Source: Paenibacillus sp. SY21-1 (lineage in GTDB: Bacteria; Bacillota; Bacilli; Paenibacillales; Paenibacillaceae). From it: a stretch of 64,000 nt of DNA. Positions 7,456 through 16,097 of this stretch are shown piece by piece. Each line of letters starts with the position of its first letter. The first letter of the stretch is position 1. A program made the translations under genes and the position numbers. The stretch is taken from positions 1 through 64,000 of the forward strand of contig NZ_STGF01000024.1 of NCBI RefSeq assembly GCF_005222705.1. The letters are read 5' to 3'. The notes below the pieces were generated by a model. The model had not been told where the DNA came from. It ran no database searches and was given only the letters and a program-made list of their open reading frames with translations.

Positions 7456-8601
7456 ATGAGGCAATTGGATTTCAAACCGGTATCCCAGCTTATCGACCAT
7501 ATTACCGACTGGCGCATTCCGTGGGCGGAGGTGCATATTATGCACCGCAACGAGACGGTGTTTCGCTACCGGAACGGCTTTGCCGATCTGGAGAAGCAAG
7601 CCTTGATCGGCGAGAATCAAATTTTCAATCTTTATTCCATGACCAAAATACTCACATGCACGGCAGCGCTTCAGCTTGTTGAGAAGGGACGTGTGCTGTT
7701 AAGCGATCCCTTGTCCGCCTATCTTCCGGAATACGCCGAAATGGACGTGCTCCATACATCGCCGAACGGCAATCGTTCGTTGGAACGGGCAGCTAAACCG
7801 ATTACGGTCAAGGATTTGTTCACCATGACCGCCGGTTTTTCCTACAATCTTGAAGCTCCATCCATCCAGGAGGCGATCAAGCGTGCGGAAGGCAACTTGT
7901 CTACCCGGGAATTTGCCGCGGCGCTCGCCAGGGAGCCGTTGCTGTTCGAGCCAGGAACCCGATGGAACTACAGCCTGTGCCATGATGTGCTGCCCGCCCT
8001 TATTGAGGTTGTAGACGGCAGGAAATTCGGGACTTACGTACAGGAGGAAATTACAGGACCGCTGGGCATGACAGATACGGGCTTCACCCTGTCGGCAGAG
8101 CAGCAGGACCGCCTTGCGCCGCAGTATGAATTCAACGACGCGCTTGGCAAAGCGATACGCAGAGACGACAATCCTTATCGCCTGGGCACGAAATTCGAAA
8201 GCGGCGGGGCCGGTTTATTTTCGACTGTCAGCGATTATGTCTTATTTCTAAACGCATTAACGAACCGTGGCGTCAGTCCGGACGGCGCGCGCATTCTGTC
8301 TCCCGCATCAGTGGAGCTCATGCGCACCGATCACCTGACAGAGCGCATGCACGGCGATTACAACTGGCCGCATCATGCGGGCTACGGCTTCGGCCTTGGC
8401 GTTCGCACCCATGTGTCCAAAGCCGTCAGCGGCTCGCTGAGCCCGCTCGGAGAATTTGGCTGGGGCGGAGCGGCGGGCTGCCACGCCATTATCGATCCCG
8501 ATTCGCAGCTTACCGTCATGTATGCTCAGCATTTGCTGAACAACCAGGAGCCTTACGTGCATCCGCGGCTGAGAAATGCGATATATGGCTGCTTGAGCTA
8601 A
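7456..8601 (+). CDS. Serine hydrolase, class C beta-lactamase fold
   Basis: A 381-residue protein of the penicillin-binding/EstB group. The nucleophile motif is SMTK (Ser61, Lys64) and the tyrosine motif reads NYSLCHDVL. A GEFGWGGAAG stretch near residue 345 stands at the place of the third motif. No signal peptide is seen, so it is probably cytosolic and an esterase or D-aminopeptidase-like enzyme, not a true beta-lactamase. The ATG is preceded closely by AAAGG. A TTG nine bases later (7465) with AAGGATGAGG upstream is an alternative start. A strong bidirectional terminator follows. The 143 bp before it contain no recognised gene. Confidence 0.78.
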   Translation: MRQLDFKPVSQLIDHITDWRIPWAEVHIMHRNETVFRYRNGFADLEKQALIGENQIFNLYSMTKILTCTAALQLVEKGRVLLSDPLSAYLPEYAEMDVLHTSPNGNRSLERAAKPITVKDLFTMTAGFSYNLEAPSIQEAIKRAEGNLSTREFAAALAREPLLFEPGTRWNYSLCHDVLPALIEVVDGRKFGTYVQEEITGPLGMTDTGFTLSAEQQDRLAPQYEFNDALGKAIRRDDNPYRLGTKFESGGAGLFSTVSDYVLFLNALTNRGVSPDGARILSPASVELMRTDHLTERMHGDYNWPHHAGYGFGLGVRTHVSKAVSGSLSPLGEFGWGGAAGCHAIIDPDSQLTVMYAQHLLNNQEPYVHPRLRNAIYGCLS

Positions 8602-8609
8602 CGCGCCGC

Positions 8610-8656
8610 AAAGGCGCCCGTGCACAAACCGTTTGCTGTGCACGGGCGCCTTTTCT
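8610..8656. terminator. Bidirectional rho-independent terminator
   Basis: AAAGGCGCCCGTGCACA pairs with TGTGCACGGGCGCCTTTT, flanked by A and T tracts. It lies between convergent genes ending at 8601 and 8701 and can serve both. Confidence 0.9.
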
Positions 8657-8700
8657 CACAATCGTTACCTGACAAACGGCGATACGCGGATCAGGCGTTC

Positions 8701-9168
8701 TCAGTGATGCGCTCCCCCGCTATGACCATGATCGGCTTCATCCTGTTCCTCTTCAGCCTCAACTGCTACGTCGCCCACCGCAAAACGTCTGGTTGGCATG
8801 ACCTCTGAGCCGTTAGCGGCGGCATACACTTGCAAATAATAAATCCCCTCTTCGTCAAACTTCCGCTTGATGCTGTACACCCCATTGCCTTCTTTAACCG
8901 CGTCCATAAGCTGCTCCGGCTTGGACTCGTCTTTGCCCCATACGGCGAAGCGGACATAATCGGCCTCTACAGCCTGCCGCCCATGATCGGACAGCAACAC
9001 CTGAAACGTTTGCGATTGATCGGTCTCCACGGTTTCCGGCATTCGAATATCGATCATCAGAACCTGCTCCTGCTTATATTTATGCTCGACTCCTTCGCTT
9101 GCGGCAGAGCAGCCTTGCAGCAGCCACACGCAAGCCAGCGTCAGAATGATACGGGCTGTTCCTTTCAT
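8701..9168 (-). CDS. YtkA/FixH-like lipoprotein
   Basis: A 155-residue exported lipoprotein. The chosen start at 9168 (MKGTARII) has GGAGGAAG upstream, whereas an ATG eight codons earlier lies over that site. A signal peptide ends in the lipobox LLQGC. The middle (DIRMPETVETDQSQTF to QVYAAANG) has the beta-sandwich pattern of YtkA/FixH-like domains, with alternating VxFxVxG and GxYxxxxxFxxxGxYxxxVxxxxG wording. The end is acidic and then His-rich (HGHSGGAHH), which suggests metal binding. It lies 30 bp after the PepSY membrane protein gene and is surely co-transcribed. A role in metal handling at the membrane is inferred from the pairing. Confidence 0.75.
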   Translation of the reverse strand: MKGTARIILTLACVWLLQGCSAASEGVEHKYKQEQVLMIDIRMPETVETDQSQTFQVLLSDHGRQAVEADYVRFAVWGKDESKPEQLMDAVKEGNGVYSIKRKFDEEGIYYLQVYAAANGSEVMPTRRFAVGDVAVEAEEEQDEADHGHSGGAHH

Positions 9169-9198
9169 TTTTTGCTTCCTCCATCGTTCCAAAGTTCA

Positions 9199-10596
9199 TT
9201 AAGCGTTAAAAAATGTTTTTAGCCGTGGGATTCTCCGAATCAACAGCTGATCCAGCACAATAGCTGCAAGCATGGAAAGGCCGGCCAACGGGAACAGCAG
9301 GCCCAGCAGCAGCAGAATAAGGGCAAGGCCTTTCAGCTTTTTGAGCTCTGGCGCTTTTGGCGCGCCGATACGCCCGCTTGGCCTTCTTCTCCACCATAAC
9401 AGAATACCGCTGGCGACGACGCCGACAATGCCCACGCACACTAGCAGACCCAGCAGCTGGTTCAAGAGTCCGTATTCCAACCCTTTGTGGACCGTTATGC
9501 CCCAAGCCATCAGCTTGCCGATCGGCTCATAGTTCTGATAGCGATAATCCGCCAACACTGCGCCTGTATATTGATCAATGTGAACCGTCGCTTCATCCCG
9601 CGCCTTCGGCGGAAAAGCCGACAGAGTATAGACGCCTTCGGCGCTTCGCGGGAACACGACCTCATACGTCGGATAGATGTCCAGCCTCGCTGCCGTCGCA
9701 ACAATGTCATCAACGGATACGGGTACGTAACCAAGCGAGCTTGCGGACATCGGGACATCCACATTCTGCGCCGCCCAAGGGACGTCGGCAATATCCTTTG
9801 TTTTTACGGTGCTGGAAGGGGCGCTTCCCACCCAAATGGAAGGAGGATAGCCTGCCCCGGCATTGGTCGCCAGATGCTGCACCTTCGTTCCCCAGAAGCC
9901 TGACCACAGCAAGCCCGTTATAACGAGGAACAGGATCGCGAGCGAGAGCCAGAAGGCCGGGACCGCATGCAAATCTCTCAGCAAAACCTTTTTCCCTTTA
10001 TGAAAACGGGGAAGGAGCACGCCTGCCAATCGCAGCTTTTGCTTGGGAAACCACAAGTAGACGCCGGATAAAATAAGAATAAGCGTCCAGCAGGCCGCCA
10101 GCTCTACGATACGATCCCCGGTCGTGCCGAGCATAAGCTCGCCGTGAAATTCCTCGAACCGGTCGATGAGCCGGTCGGCGTCGTTTATTTCGCCAATCAT
10201 GTTTCCTGTGTACGGATCGACGAACACCGTAATGGAGTCCTCGCCCCGCGCTATTCTGACTTCCGCCGAGCGCTCCGAGCTTTCACCCGGACGGTAGCGC
10301 TTGATTTGCGCCTCGGGATATGCCCGCTGAACGTTCTCTATCAGCTGCGATCCAGCCAGCCTGTTCCCTTGCGCCTCCACAACGTAACGATCCTTATACA
10401 TCCATTGTTCAAGCTGGGGCTTAAACAAATAGACGGAGCCGGTAACGGCAAGAATCAGAATAAACGGAGCGAACAACAGGCCCGCATAAAAATGCCATCG
10501 CCATACCGCCCGGTATAGCTGCTGCTTTCCAGGTAAAGCTTTGTCATCCGATGAGGGCTGCTCCAGCCCCAATTGCGTCGATTCATTAGCAAGCAT
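9199..10596 (-). CDS. PepSY-domain membrane protein (PiuB-like)
   Basis: A 465-residue integral membrane protein. A first membrane helix lies near residues 32-53 (FAPFILILAVTGSVYLFK), followed by an outside PepSY-like segment with VFVDPYTGNMIGEI. Further helices are around 165-185, 208-230, 372-397 and 420-455. A second PepSY-like segment reads VHIDQYTGAVLADYRYQN. This is the PepSY-TM layout found in iron-regulated PiuB-type proteins and in reductase-like systems. The first gene of a two-gene unit with the YtkA-like lipoprotein. GGAG precedes the ATG. Whether iron or copper is involved cannot be read from the sequence, and I found no convincing Fur box. Confidence 0.78.
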   Translation of the reverse strand: MLANESTQLGLEQPSSDDKALPGKQQLYRAVWRWHFYAGLLFAPFILILAVTGSVYLFKPQLEQWMYKDRYVVEAQGNRLAGSQLIENVQRAYPEAQIKRYRPGESSERSAEVRIARGEDSITVFVDPYTGNMIGEINDADRLIDRFEEFHGELMLGTTGDRIVELAACWTLILILSGVYLWFPKQKLRLAGVLLPRFHKGKKVLLRDLHAVPAFWLSLAILFLVITGLLWSGFWGTKVQHLATNAGAGYPPSIWVGSAPSSTVKTKDIADVPWAAQNVDVPMSASSLGYVPVSVDDIVATAARLDIYPTYEVVFPRSAEGVYTLSAFPPKARDEATVHIDQYTGAVLADYRYQNYEPIGKLMAWGITVHKGLEYGLLNQLLGLLVCVGIVGVVASGILLWWRRRPSGRIGAPKAPELKKLKGLALILLLLGLLFPLAGLSMLAAIVLDQLLIRRIPRLKTFFNA

Positions 10597-11017
10597 TGCA
10601 TTTTACTCCAATCGTATCATGATCTGGCCGCAAGCCCCATGACCGCTCGTGTCCGGTTAAGGCTGCAAGCACCTTTATACTATACGCACTCTCGCAGGGC
10701 CGCACATGACCCGTTCGAGCTATGCGACTATGAACATTCAGCAAACGTTCGCGCATACGATTCCATGCAAAAAAAGCCGAACGTTGCCAGGGCGGTCGCC
10801 CTGTCGCCATTCAGCTCTGCAGTCACAGCTTATGCAGACATTAATCGAAAATTTTGAAAACCAACCGGAACAGCCACAAGCATCCTCTTCCTACATAGTA
10901 AATAGCCTCAACAATTGAGGACAGGATGTCCACTTTTTCTATGAATCTCGAAAATCGTCCTTTCTTCCCTTGGCGCCGGCTCATGCAGTCCCTCCAATCG
11001 TTCCATGCGATCTAATG
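10597..11017. other. Gene-free stretch upstream of the PepSY gene
   Basis: No gene is convincing here. One perfect palindrome, CAGGGCGGTCGCCCTG (10788-10803), could be an operator. The PepSY promoter should lie in this interval but no clean sigma-A pair was found. Confidence 0.4.
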
Positions 11018-11048
11018 AAAAAGCCCCGTTCCATAAAGGACGGAGCTC
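11018..11048 (-). terminator. Probable terminator after the GH78-like gene
   Basis: On the minus strand AGCTCCGTCC, loop TTTAT, GGAACGGGGC, then TTTTT. It is about 150 bp past the stop of the rhamnosidase-like gene. Confidence 0.65.
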
Positions 11049-11194
11049 CGCGCGGACACCCGCCTGATGCAGCCGCGAGTCTCGCGCTATCCATAAATGT
11101 GGTCGTCCACATCATAGCATTAGAATAAAATGTCAGTCATTCCACTATATATTCGGTTAAAAAGGTTGTCAATACCAAGCCGCTTCTCACGCAG

Positions 11195-13180
11195 CTAACC
11201 AAGCTGAACCTGCAACTGCACGTTTTTCGCAAGCGTATATTCGCGTCCCTGGAAGCGTACGACTCCTCCGTCCTGATCGGCCGTGACAGACAGCGTATCG
11301 CCCGTCAGTTTAACGGATACTTGTCCCTGGTTGACCGGAACCGTTCCTTCTATCCAGTCCAGCCCGCCAAGCTGCGGCTCAACCGCAAAGGTTTCGTAGC
11401 CGGGAGAGGTCGGATACACGCCCAGATAATACCGGCCAAGCAAATAGATCGGGCTTGCTCCCCAGGCATGGCACAAGCTTTTGCCGTAGCGGTCCCCGTA
11501 CATGCCGAATCGCTCCGCTCCGGATACGGATGGATCGTATTCCTCCCAGAAGGTTGTCGCTCCCAGTTGGAGCATGCCGCCCCAATACCCTTCCATTTGC
11601 CCGGTAACCTCTTCGAGCTGCCCTATGAGACACATCGCCTCCAGCTCATAAAACTTGAAATACGGCGTGCTGATCGGCGGCACGGCATCGCTTAGAAGCA
11701 CGTTGGCGATGATGCTCTGACGCTGCTCCGGCACGGCGAAGCCCCACAGCAGAGCAAAAATATTGGCATGGCGGGTGACATGACGGGCGCCGGATTCAAA
11801 GCTGTCGATATAAGCGCCGAGCTCTTCATCCCAGAAGCGCGCCCGAATACTGTCCTTGAGCCGATCATGACGTTCCAAATAAGCCGGCTGCGCAGCGCCC
11901 AGCAGCTCTCCGCACGCCCATGTCGCCTTCAGGCTTTGGGCGAACAGCATTTGCTCCGCGCAGACTGCCCCGGTTTTATCGATTTCCGCCCAATCGACAA
12001 ATACCCAGTCCCCTTCTCTCCCGCGTATAAAGCCGTCCTCATCCGCAAGGGAAACGCAATAATCCATCATCGACTTCATTCGCGGATACATAAACCGGAT
12101 GAACGCCAGATCCTTTGTCGCCTGATAATAGTCATACACGCTCATCAGCCAGAAGAAGGAATAATCGAGTATCGTATTGATATGGGCTGCAATCGGGTCC
12201 TTGCCGCGAAGCGCAATGATGGTTCGCTTCGCAATATCCGTATCGAAATAAAGATAATGGTTGATCAAGTAGCTTTGATAGGCGTCACCCGACCATACCC
12301 AGCGATCCCGCTTAATGCCGTCGAGGAAAAATTCGCGGCTGTTCAGATGAAACGTATACTCGGCCGTTTCCCAAATCCGGTTCAGGGCATCATTCGAGCA
12401 AACAAAGCTGCCCCGGCGGGTCAGCGGCAAGTATTCATACCGGGCGGTCAGCTCGAATTGCGCCTCTTCGGCCTCGTAAACAAACACGTAGCGGAAAGCT
12501 CTCGCAGGGCATTGATAGCTTTTGCTGCCCGCTGGCACCTCATCTATCAGAATGCTGTGCTCCGTATCCAGCGCTTCCTCCAACGACTCCCCGTAGCTGA
12601 AGCGGATGCCCCCCGGCGCGTGAATCCGTTCGAATGTCAACGCGGCAAAGGTTTCTTTGCCGTAATCGTACACAATCCCATCATGCCGTTTGTCTATCCA
12701 TTGCGGCTCGATGGCTTCGTAATGAAAGGCAAACCGGCCAGGATCGCCATTTTTGTCCGCGTACCGGTCGCTGCAGCCGGCGGGCAGCCAGTCAAAACCG
12801 AACTCATTGGCCTCCCATGACGCATTGCTGGCGCTCTGCCCGCCTTCCACATAAACGCAGGGAAGACCCTCCGGGCGGGCAACATGAACGATAATTTCAT
12901 GCTCGCCGCGCTCCAGCTTGATTAGCTGCCCCAGCGGATGTTTTTTGCCGTCAACCACCGCATGTCCGATACCGTGGGCGTAGACGGTCATTTCCTCCGG
13001 CTGCTCGCAGCTAAGCCGCTTGCGAAAGCGTACATTGTGATAACAATCGTCAAGCCGCCAGAAAGCGGGCCAGCGCCACTCTCTTTCTTCGCGGCGGGTG
13101 TTCAGCACAAGATGATGATAAATTTCAAAATCTCCCGGATACCATATCCATAATGATTTTTCGCTCAATGGTCCTCGCAA
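11195..13180 (-). CDS. Alpha-L-rhamnosidase-like glycoside hydrolase (GH78 type)
   Basis: A 661-residue protein without signal peptide, so probably acting on imported oligosaccharides. An N-terminal beta-sandwich region covers about residues 1-240. A catalytic (alpha/alpha)6 barrel follows, with DGIKRDRWVWSGDAYQS near residue 287. This corresponds to the conserved acidic motif of GH78 enzymes (DxxxRDRxxWxGD). WEEYDP and SLCHAWGASPIYLLGRY come later, then a C-terminal beta-sandwich (GYETFAVEPQLGGLDWIEG to VNQGQVSV). It releases terminal rhamnose from plant or bacterial glycans if the family assignment is right. It is divergently transcribed from an AraC-type gene 168 bp away, which probably controls it. 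No transporter is adjacent. Confidence 0.78.
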   Translation of the reverse strand: MRGPLSEKSLWIWYPGDFEIYHHLVLNTRREEREWRWPAFWRLDDCYHNVRFRKRLSCEQPEEMTVYAHGIGHAVVDGKKHPLGQLIKLERGEHEIIVHVARPEGLPCVYVEGGQSASNASWEANEFGFDWLPAGCSDRYADKNGDPGRFAFHYEAIEPQWIDKRHDGIVYDYGKETFAALTFERIHAPGGIRFSYGESLEEALDTEHSILIDEVPAGSKSYQCPARAFRYVFVYEAEEAQFELTARYEYLPLTRRGSFVCSNDALNRIWETAEYTFHLNSREFFLDGIKRDRWVWSGDAYQSYLINHYLYFDTDIAKRTIIALRGKDPIAAHINTILDYSFFWLMSVYDYYQATKDLAFIRFMYPRMKSMMDYCVSLADEDGFIRGREGDWVFVDWAEIDKTGAVCAEQMLFAQSLKATWACGELLGAAQPAYLERHDRLKDSIRARFWDEELGAYIDSFESGARHVTRHANIFALLWGFAVPEQRQSIIANVLLSDAVPPISTPYFKFYELEAMCLIGQLEEVTGQMEGYWGGMLQLGATTFWEEYDPSVSGAERFGMYGDRYGKSLCHAWGASPIYLLGRYYLGVYPTSPGYETFAVEPQLGGLDWIEGTVPVNQGQVSVKLTGDTLSVTADQDGGVVRFQGREYTLAKNVQLQVQLG

Positions 13181-13245
13181 CCTTTCCCGGCCTCTGCACG
13201 TCGGAGACCCTCAGTAGTGGTTTTCGGTTCCATTATATCGGCTGG

Positions 13246-13319
13246 ATATGTCCGCTTATCGGAAAATAAGGACATATTATCCCCGCTATCAGGACATCGC
13301 CAGTGATCTGGTCTATACT
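13246..13319 (+). promoter_or_regulatory. Divergent control region with repeated GGACAT sites
   Basis: ATATGTCC (13246-13253) and GGACATAT (13270-13277) form a perfect inverted repeat. A third half site, AGGACAT, lies at 13291-13297 and supplies the -35 (AGGACA) of a promoter with TATACT (13314-13319) 17 bp later, in front of the AraC gene. This fits binding by the AraC protein itself. Confidence 0.55.
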
Positions 13320-13348
13320 GTGAGTAACCCTAACAAAGGAATGATGGG

Positions 13349-14221
13349 ATGCAACGAAACGCGGAACGGTTTGAAAGCCGATTTTTTATCCAGGAGCACG
13401 CGCACATGCTTGTCAGCCGATTTACGGAGGATTTTCAGGTTCCTTTTCATGAACATGATTTTATTGAATTTTGCTACGTAGCCGAAGGCACCGGCTTTCA
13501 CCATATTGAACGGGAAACGTTTCCGGTGCACAAGGGCTGGCTGTTTGTCCTCCCGGTGGGCGCCGCGCATGTGTTCAGGCCGACTACCCCCGACTCCTCC
13601 GGCAAGCCGCCGGTCGTCTACAATTGCTTGTTTGATGTTAAGCTTGCAAGGGAGCTTGCTCATGATTATGAGGAGCTCGTACGGGAGCATCTGGAGGAGC
13701 TGACGACAAGGCCATCCTCCTATTACGCGGTTTTTGACAAGGACGGGAGCATAGAAAGCCTCATGCTGAAGCTGCATCTGGAAATGTCAAGAAGGGAAAC
13801 GGGTTCCATCACAATGCTGCATGCGCTGTTGAACCAGCTGATTATAACGGTGTATAGGCTGACTATCGGGACAAGCAAGCGGCAGGGGAACAGCATGCCA
13901 AGCGACATTCGCCATATTGTTTATTACCTGGAGCAAAATATGGAGCAATCGTTGACGCTGTCCGACGCTTCCCGTTTCGCCGGCTGGAGCGCCAGACATC
14001 TTCAGCGTATTTTTCTCAAGCATACAGGTCAAACGTTCGGAGCGTTCGTACAGCATCTGCGTATTCGCAAAAGCTGCGAAATGCTGCGCGGCAGCACGCT
14101 GAAAATCGGCGCGATTGCGGAGCTGGTCGGCTACCGCAGCATAGACGCCTTTAACGCCGCCTTTAAAAGGACGGTCGGGCTAACGCCTTCGGCTTATCGC
14201 CAGACCTCCAGAAGCCCGTAG
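13349..14221 (+). CDS. AraC-family transcriptional regulator
   Basis: A 290-residue regulator. The N-terminal cupin-like sensor has FHEHDFIEFCYVAEGTG (His-containing) and HKGWLFVLPVGAAHVF. The C-terminal 100 residues hold two helix-turn-helix motifs: LSDASRFAGWSARHLQRIFLK and IGAIAELVGYRSIDAFNAAF (residues about 205-280, quoted in part). It ends with the typical GLTPSAYR. It probably binds a sugar such as rhamnose and activates the divergent GH78-like gene. AAAGGA lies 8 bases before the ATG. Operator-like repeats between the two genes support this. Confidence 0.85.
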   Translation: MQRNAERFESRFFIQEHAHMLVSRFTEDFQVPFHEHDFIEFCYVAEGTGFHHIERETFPVHKGWLFVLPVGAAHVFRPTTPDSSGKPPVVYNCLFDVKLARELAHDYEELVREHLEELTTRPSSYYAVFDKDGSIESLMLKLHLEMSRRETGSITMLHALLNQLIITVYRLTIGTSKRQGNSMPSDIRHIVYYLEQNMEQSLTLSDASRFAGWSARHLQRIFLKHTGQTFGAFVQHLRIRKSCEMLRGSTLKIGAIAELVGYRSIDAFNAAFKRTVGLTPSAYRQTSRSP

Positions 14222-14250
14222 CGCCCGGGCAACCGGCCGCTTCCAGTACC

Positions 14251-14400
14251 TTAGTAAATCGTCGGCACCACTCCGCCGTCCATACGGATCGGAGAGCCTT
14301 TAAAAGCGGAGGCGGACGGACTGCATATAAACGCGGCGAGTCGGCCTATTTCCCAAGGAGCTTCGTAACTAGCGTTTGGCGCCAATGTGCATGCACGACC
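14251..14400 (-). pseudogene. Remnant of a short-chain dehydrogenase (C-terminal end)
   Basis: On the minus strand, translation into the TAA at 14251-14253 gives a clear SDR tail: SYEAPWEIGRLAAFICSP, then SPIRMDGGVVPTIY. DGG followed by a short hydrophobic end is characteristic. Upstream the frame is broken and the Rossmann and active-site regions are gone. It lies directly after the AraC remnant on the same strand, so the two were probably an operon. Confidence 0.7.
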
Positions 14401-14461
14401 CGCCAATTCATGCACGGCTGCCATTCAGGGCTTCTGCATGGAAACGAGCGATCATCGGCAT

Positions 14462-14925
14462 GCCCGCAGGCGCCAATTGGCTGGTGTATCTCCCTCCCGC
14501 ATGCGGAAAGCCCGTTAAAACGAGTTCTGATCCTCATAGCCGATTAAAAAAGCCACTTCCTTAATAGCGATCGAGGGGTCGGCCAAATACTCCCTTGCCT
14601 GCTCATGCCTCGCCCGCGTCAACAGCTGCTTGAAGCTCGTCCCTTCGAGGGAAAGACGGCGCTGCAAGGTCCGGTCGCTCATGCCAAGCTCGCCGGCCAC
14701 AGCCTTCGTGAGCTTGACGATACCTTGCGCCGTATCGCCGATAAGCTCGGAGTACGCCCGCCACATCGCAAAATAGTGGCTATCGGCAACAGCCTGCTGC
14801 TCCGTAATGACAGCAAGCGGCAATTGCGCCTTGCGAGCTACATCGAGGGCGGAAATACCTAATGCGCTCAGCCCTGCCCATAGACCGGGCGGTATTTTTA
14901 TAGAATCAGAGGCATGAGACTTCAT
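14462..14925 (-). pseudogene. Broken AraC-family regulator (internal deletion and stop)
   Basis: The first 75 residues match the start of AraC regulators with an arabinose-binding-like N domain (IPPGLWAGLSALGI, then FAMWRAYSELIGD). They join directly, after GIVKLT, to the final helix-turn-helix domain (GMSDRTLQRRLSLEGTSF to FLIGYEDQNSF). About 150 residues expected between them are missing. The frame then meets TAA at 14515-14517, where phenylalanine or tyrosine is usual. The same frame continues RAFRMREGDTPANWR, the normal AraC ending. So it carries at least one deletion and one nonsense change. An SDR remnant follows. Confidence 0.75.
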
Positions 14926-15123
14926 CTGTTCGCACCTTCTTCAGCGGCTAATGCCGTTATGTACCTATTAGTATACGACAATGAAGACGAACTTACGATT
15001 TGACATTCTTTCAGATATTTCATATAATTCGGGAGAAAATTTTTAATAGAATACTTTTGCCATAACCGTCTCCCGTTGCCATCCGGTAAGCCATGCAACA
15101 ACATTAAATAGATTACAGGTGAT

Positions 15124-15738
15124 ATGATGGAAGAATTGATTTTGGAGCTTATTTATTTTCTAAAAGATTTCTCGTACGCCGGTATTATTGTTGCGCTTAC
15201 CTTTGAGTTCGTGCCCGCTGAGCTTGTGCTCCCACTGGCAGGCTACTGGGTTTATTCGGACAGCGATTCCTTCCGACTTATTCCTACGATTCTGGCCGGT
15301 ACCGTTGGCGGAACGTTCGGCCCGTTAACCTTGTATGCAATTGGCCGTTTTGGAGGCCGCCCGTTTATCAAGCGATTCGGCAAGTACCTGTTTATCGGCG
15401 AGAAGCATCTTGTCGCTTCGGACCGCTTTTTTGAAAAATACGGCGGCAGCGTCGCCTTCTTCGGCAGATTTCTGCCCGGAGTCCGAACGCTCATATCCAT
15501 TCCTTGCGGAATTGCCAAAATGAATGTGTTCGTTTTTTCACTGTATACGTTTCTGGCTATGCTGCCGATCACGTCGCTGTACGTTTACCTCGGCTACCGT
15601 TTAGGCGCCAATTGGGAGAATGTCGCGTCCATCGTCTCGCAGAACAGCAAACCGTTTATTCTGGGGCTGTGCCTCATTCTAGCGGCTTATATCTTCTACA
15701 AAGTGCGTTCTGCCAAACGCCTTAAAAAAGCGCAATAG
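15124..15738 (+). CDS. DedA-family membrane protein
   Basis: A 204-residue integral membrane protein of the DedA/VTT group. It has FEFVPAELVLPLAGYWVY at the first re-entrant region, GTVGGTFGPLTLYAIGRFGG, and FFGRFLPGVRTLISIPCGIAKM with the conserved arginines (quoted segments lie at residues about 27-45, 59-78 and 113-134). It ends with a membrane helix and a basic tail. Members flip polyprenyl phosphates or phospholipids such as phosphatidylethanolamine and support membrane homeostasis. The start at 15124 is the first of two adjacent ATG codons with a weak GGTGA upstream. The gene stands alone between a decayed pair and the chemoreceptor. Confidence 0.88.
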   Translation: MMEELILELIYFLKDFSYAGIIVALTFEFVPAELVLPLAGYWVYSDSDSFRLIPTILAGTVGGTFGPLTLYAIGRFGGRPFIKRFGKYLFIGEKHLVASDRFFEKYGGSVAFFGRFLPGVRTLISIPCGIAKMNVFVFSLYTFLAMLPITSLYVYLGYRLGANWENVASIVSQNSKPFILGLCLILAAYIFYKVRSAKRLKKAQ

Positions 15739-15780
15739 CCATCCCGGCCGACTAACGGCACGCTCGGAATAACCGTACCC

Positions 15781-15819
15781 GCAAGGACCGCCCATCCACC
15801 AGGACTGGGCGGTCCTTGC
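15781..15819. terminator. Strong hairpin after the DedA gene
   Basis: GCAAGGACCGCCCA (15781-15794) and TGGGCGGTCCTTGC (15806-15819) are perfect 14-bp arms. No U-run follows, so termination efficiency is uncertain. Confidence 0.55.
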
Positions 15820-15947
15820 ATGTACGCAGGAAGCCACGGGACTGCCCCCCTTTCTTACGGTAAATCGAATGGCTCCCTTCCAAGATGCGCTAGACCGTCA
15901 GAGCCAATCGCTATCATCTCCTCCTCAGTCGCATTCCCCTTGCAGAC

Positions 15948-15993
15948 GAAAAGACCTTAACCGCCACAAATAAGTGGAGATTAAGGTCCCTTT
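15948..15993 (-). terminator. Terminator of the chemoreceptor gene
   Basis: On the minus strand GACCTTAATCTCCAC, short loop, GTGGCGGTTAAGGTC, then TTTTCGTCT. It lies about 105 bp past the receptor stop codon and also reads weakly on the plus strand. Confidence 0.65.
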
Positions 15994-16097
15994 GTACAAC
16001 ATTCTGTTCCGGCACTCGATCAAACCCGCCCGTCATATGGCCTGGTACAAGCCGGGTATGCCGGCAAGCGTCGACACGCATGAATCCGTTTCTTTCG

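Noticed and set aside
8701..10596. Fur box for the PepSY-YtkA pair
   Set aside because: No GATAATGATTATCATTATC-like sequence was found upstream. The iron link remains family-based only.
14346..14537. Small minus-strand gene of 63 codons
   Set aside because: It is a mix of frames from the AraC and SDR remnants, not a separate gene.
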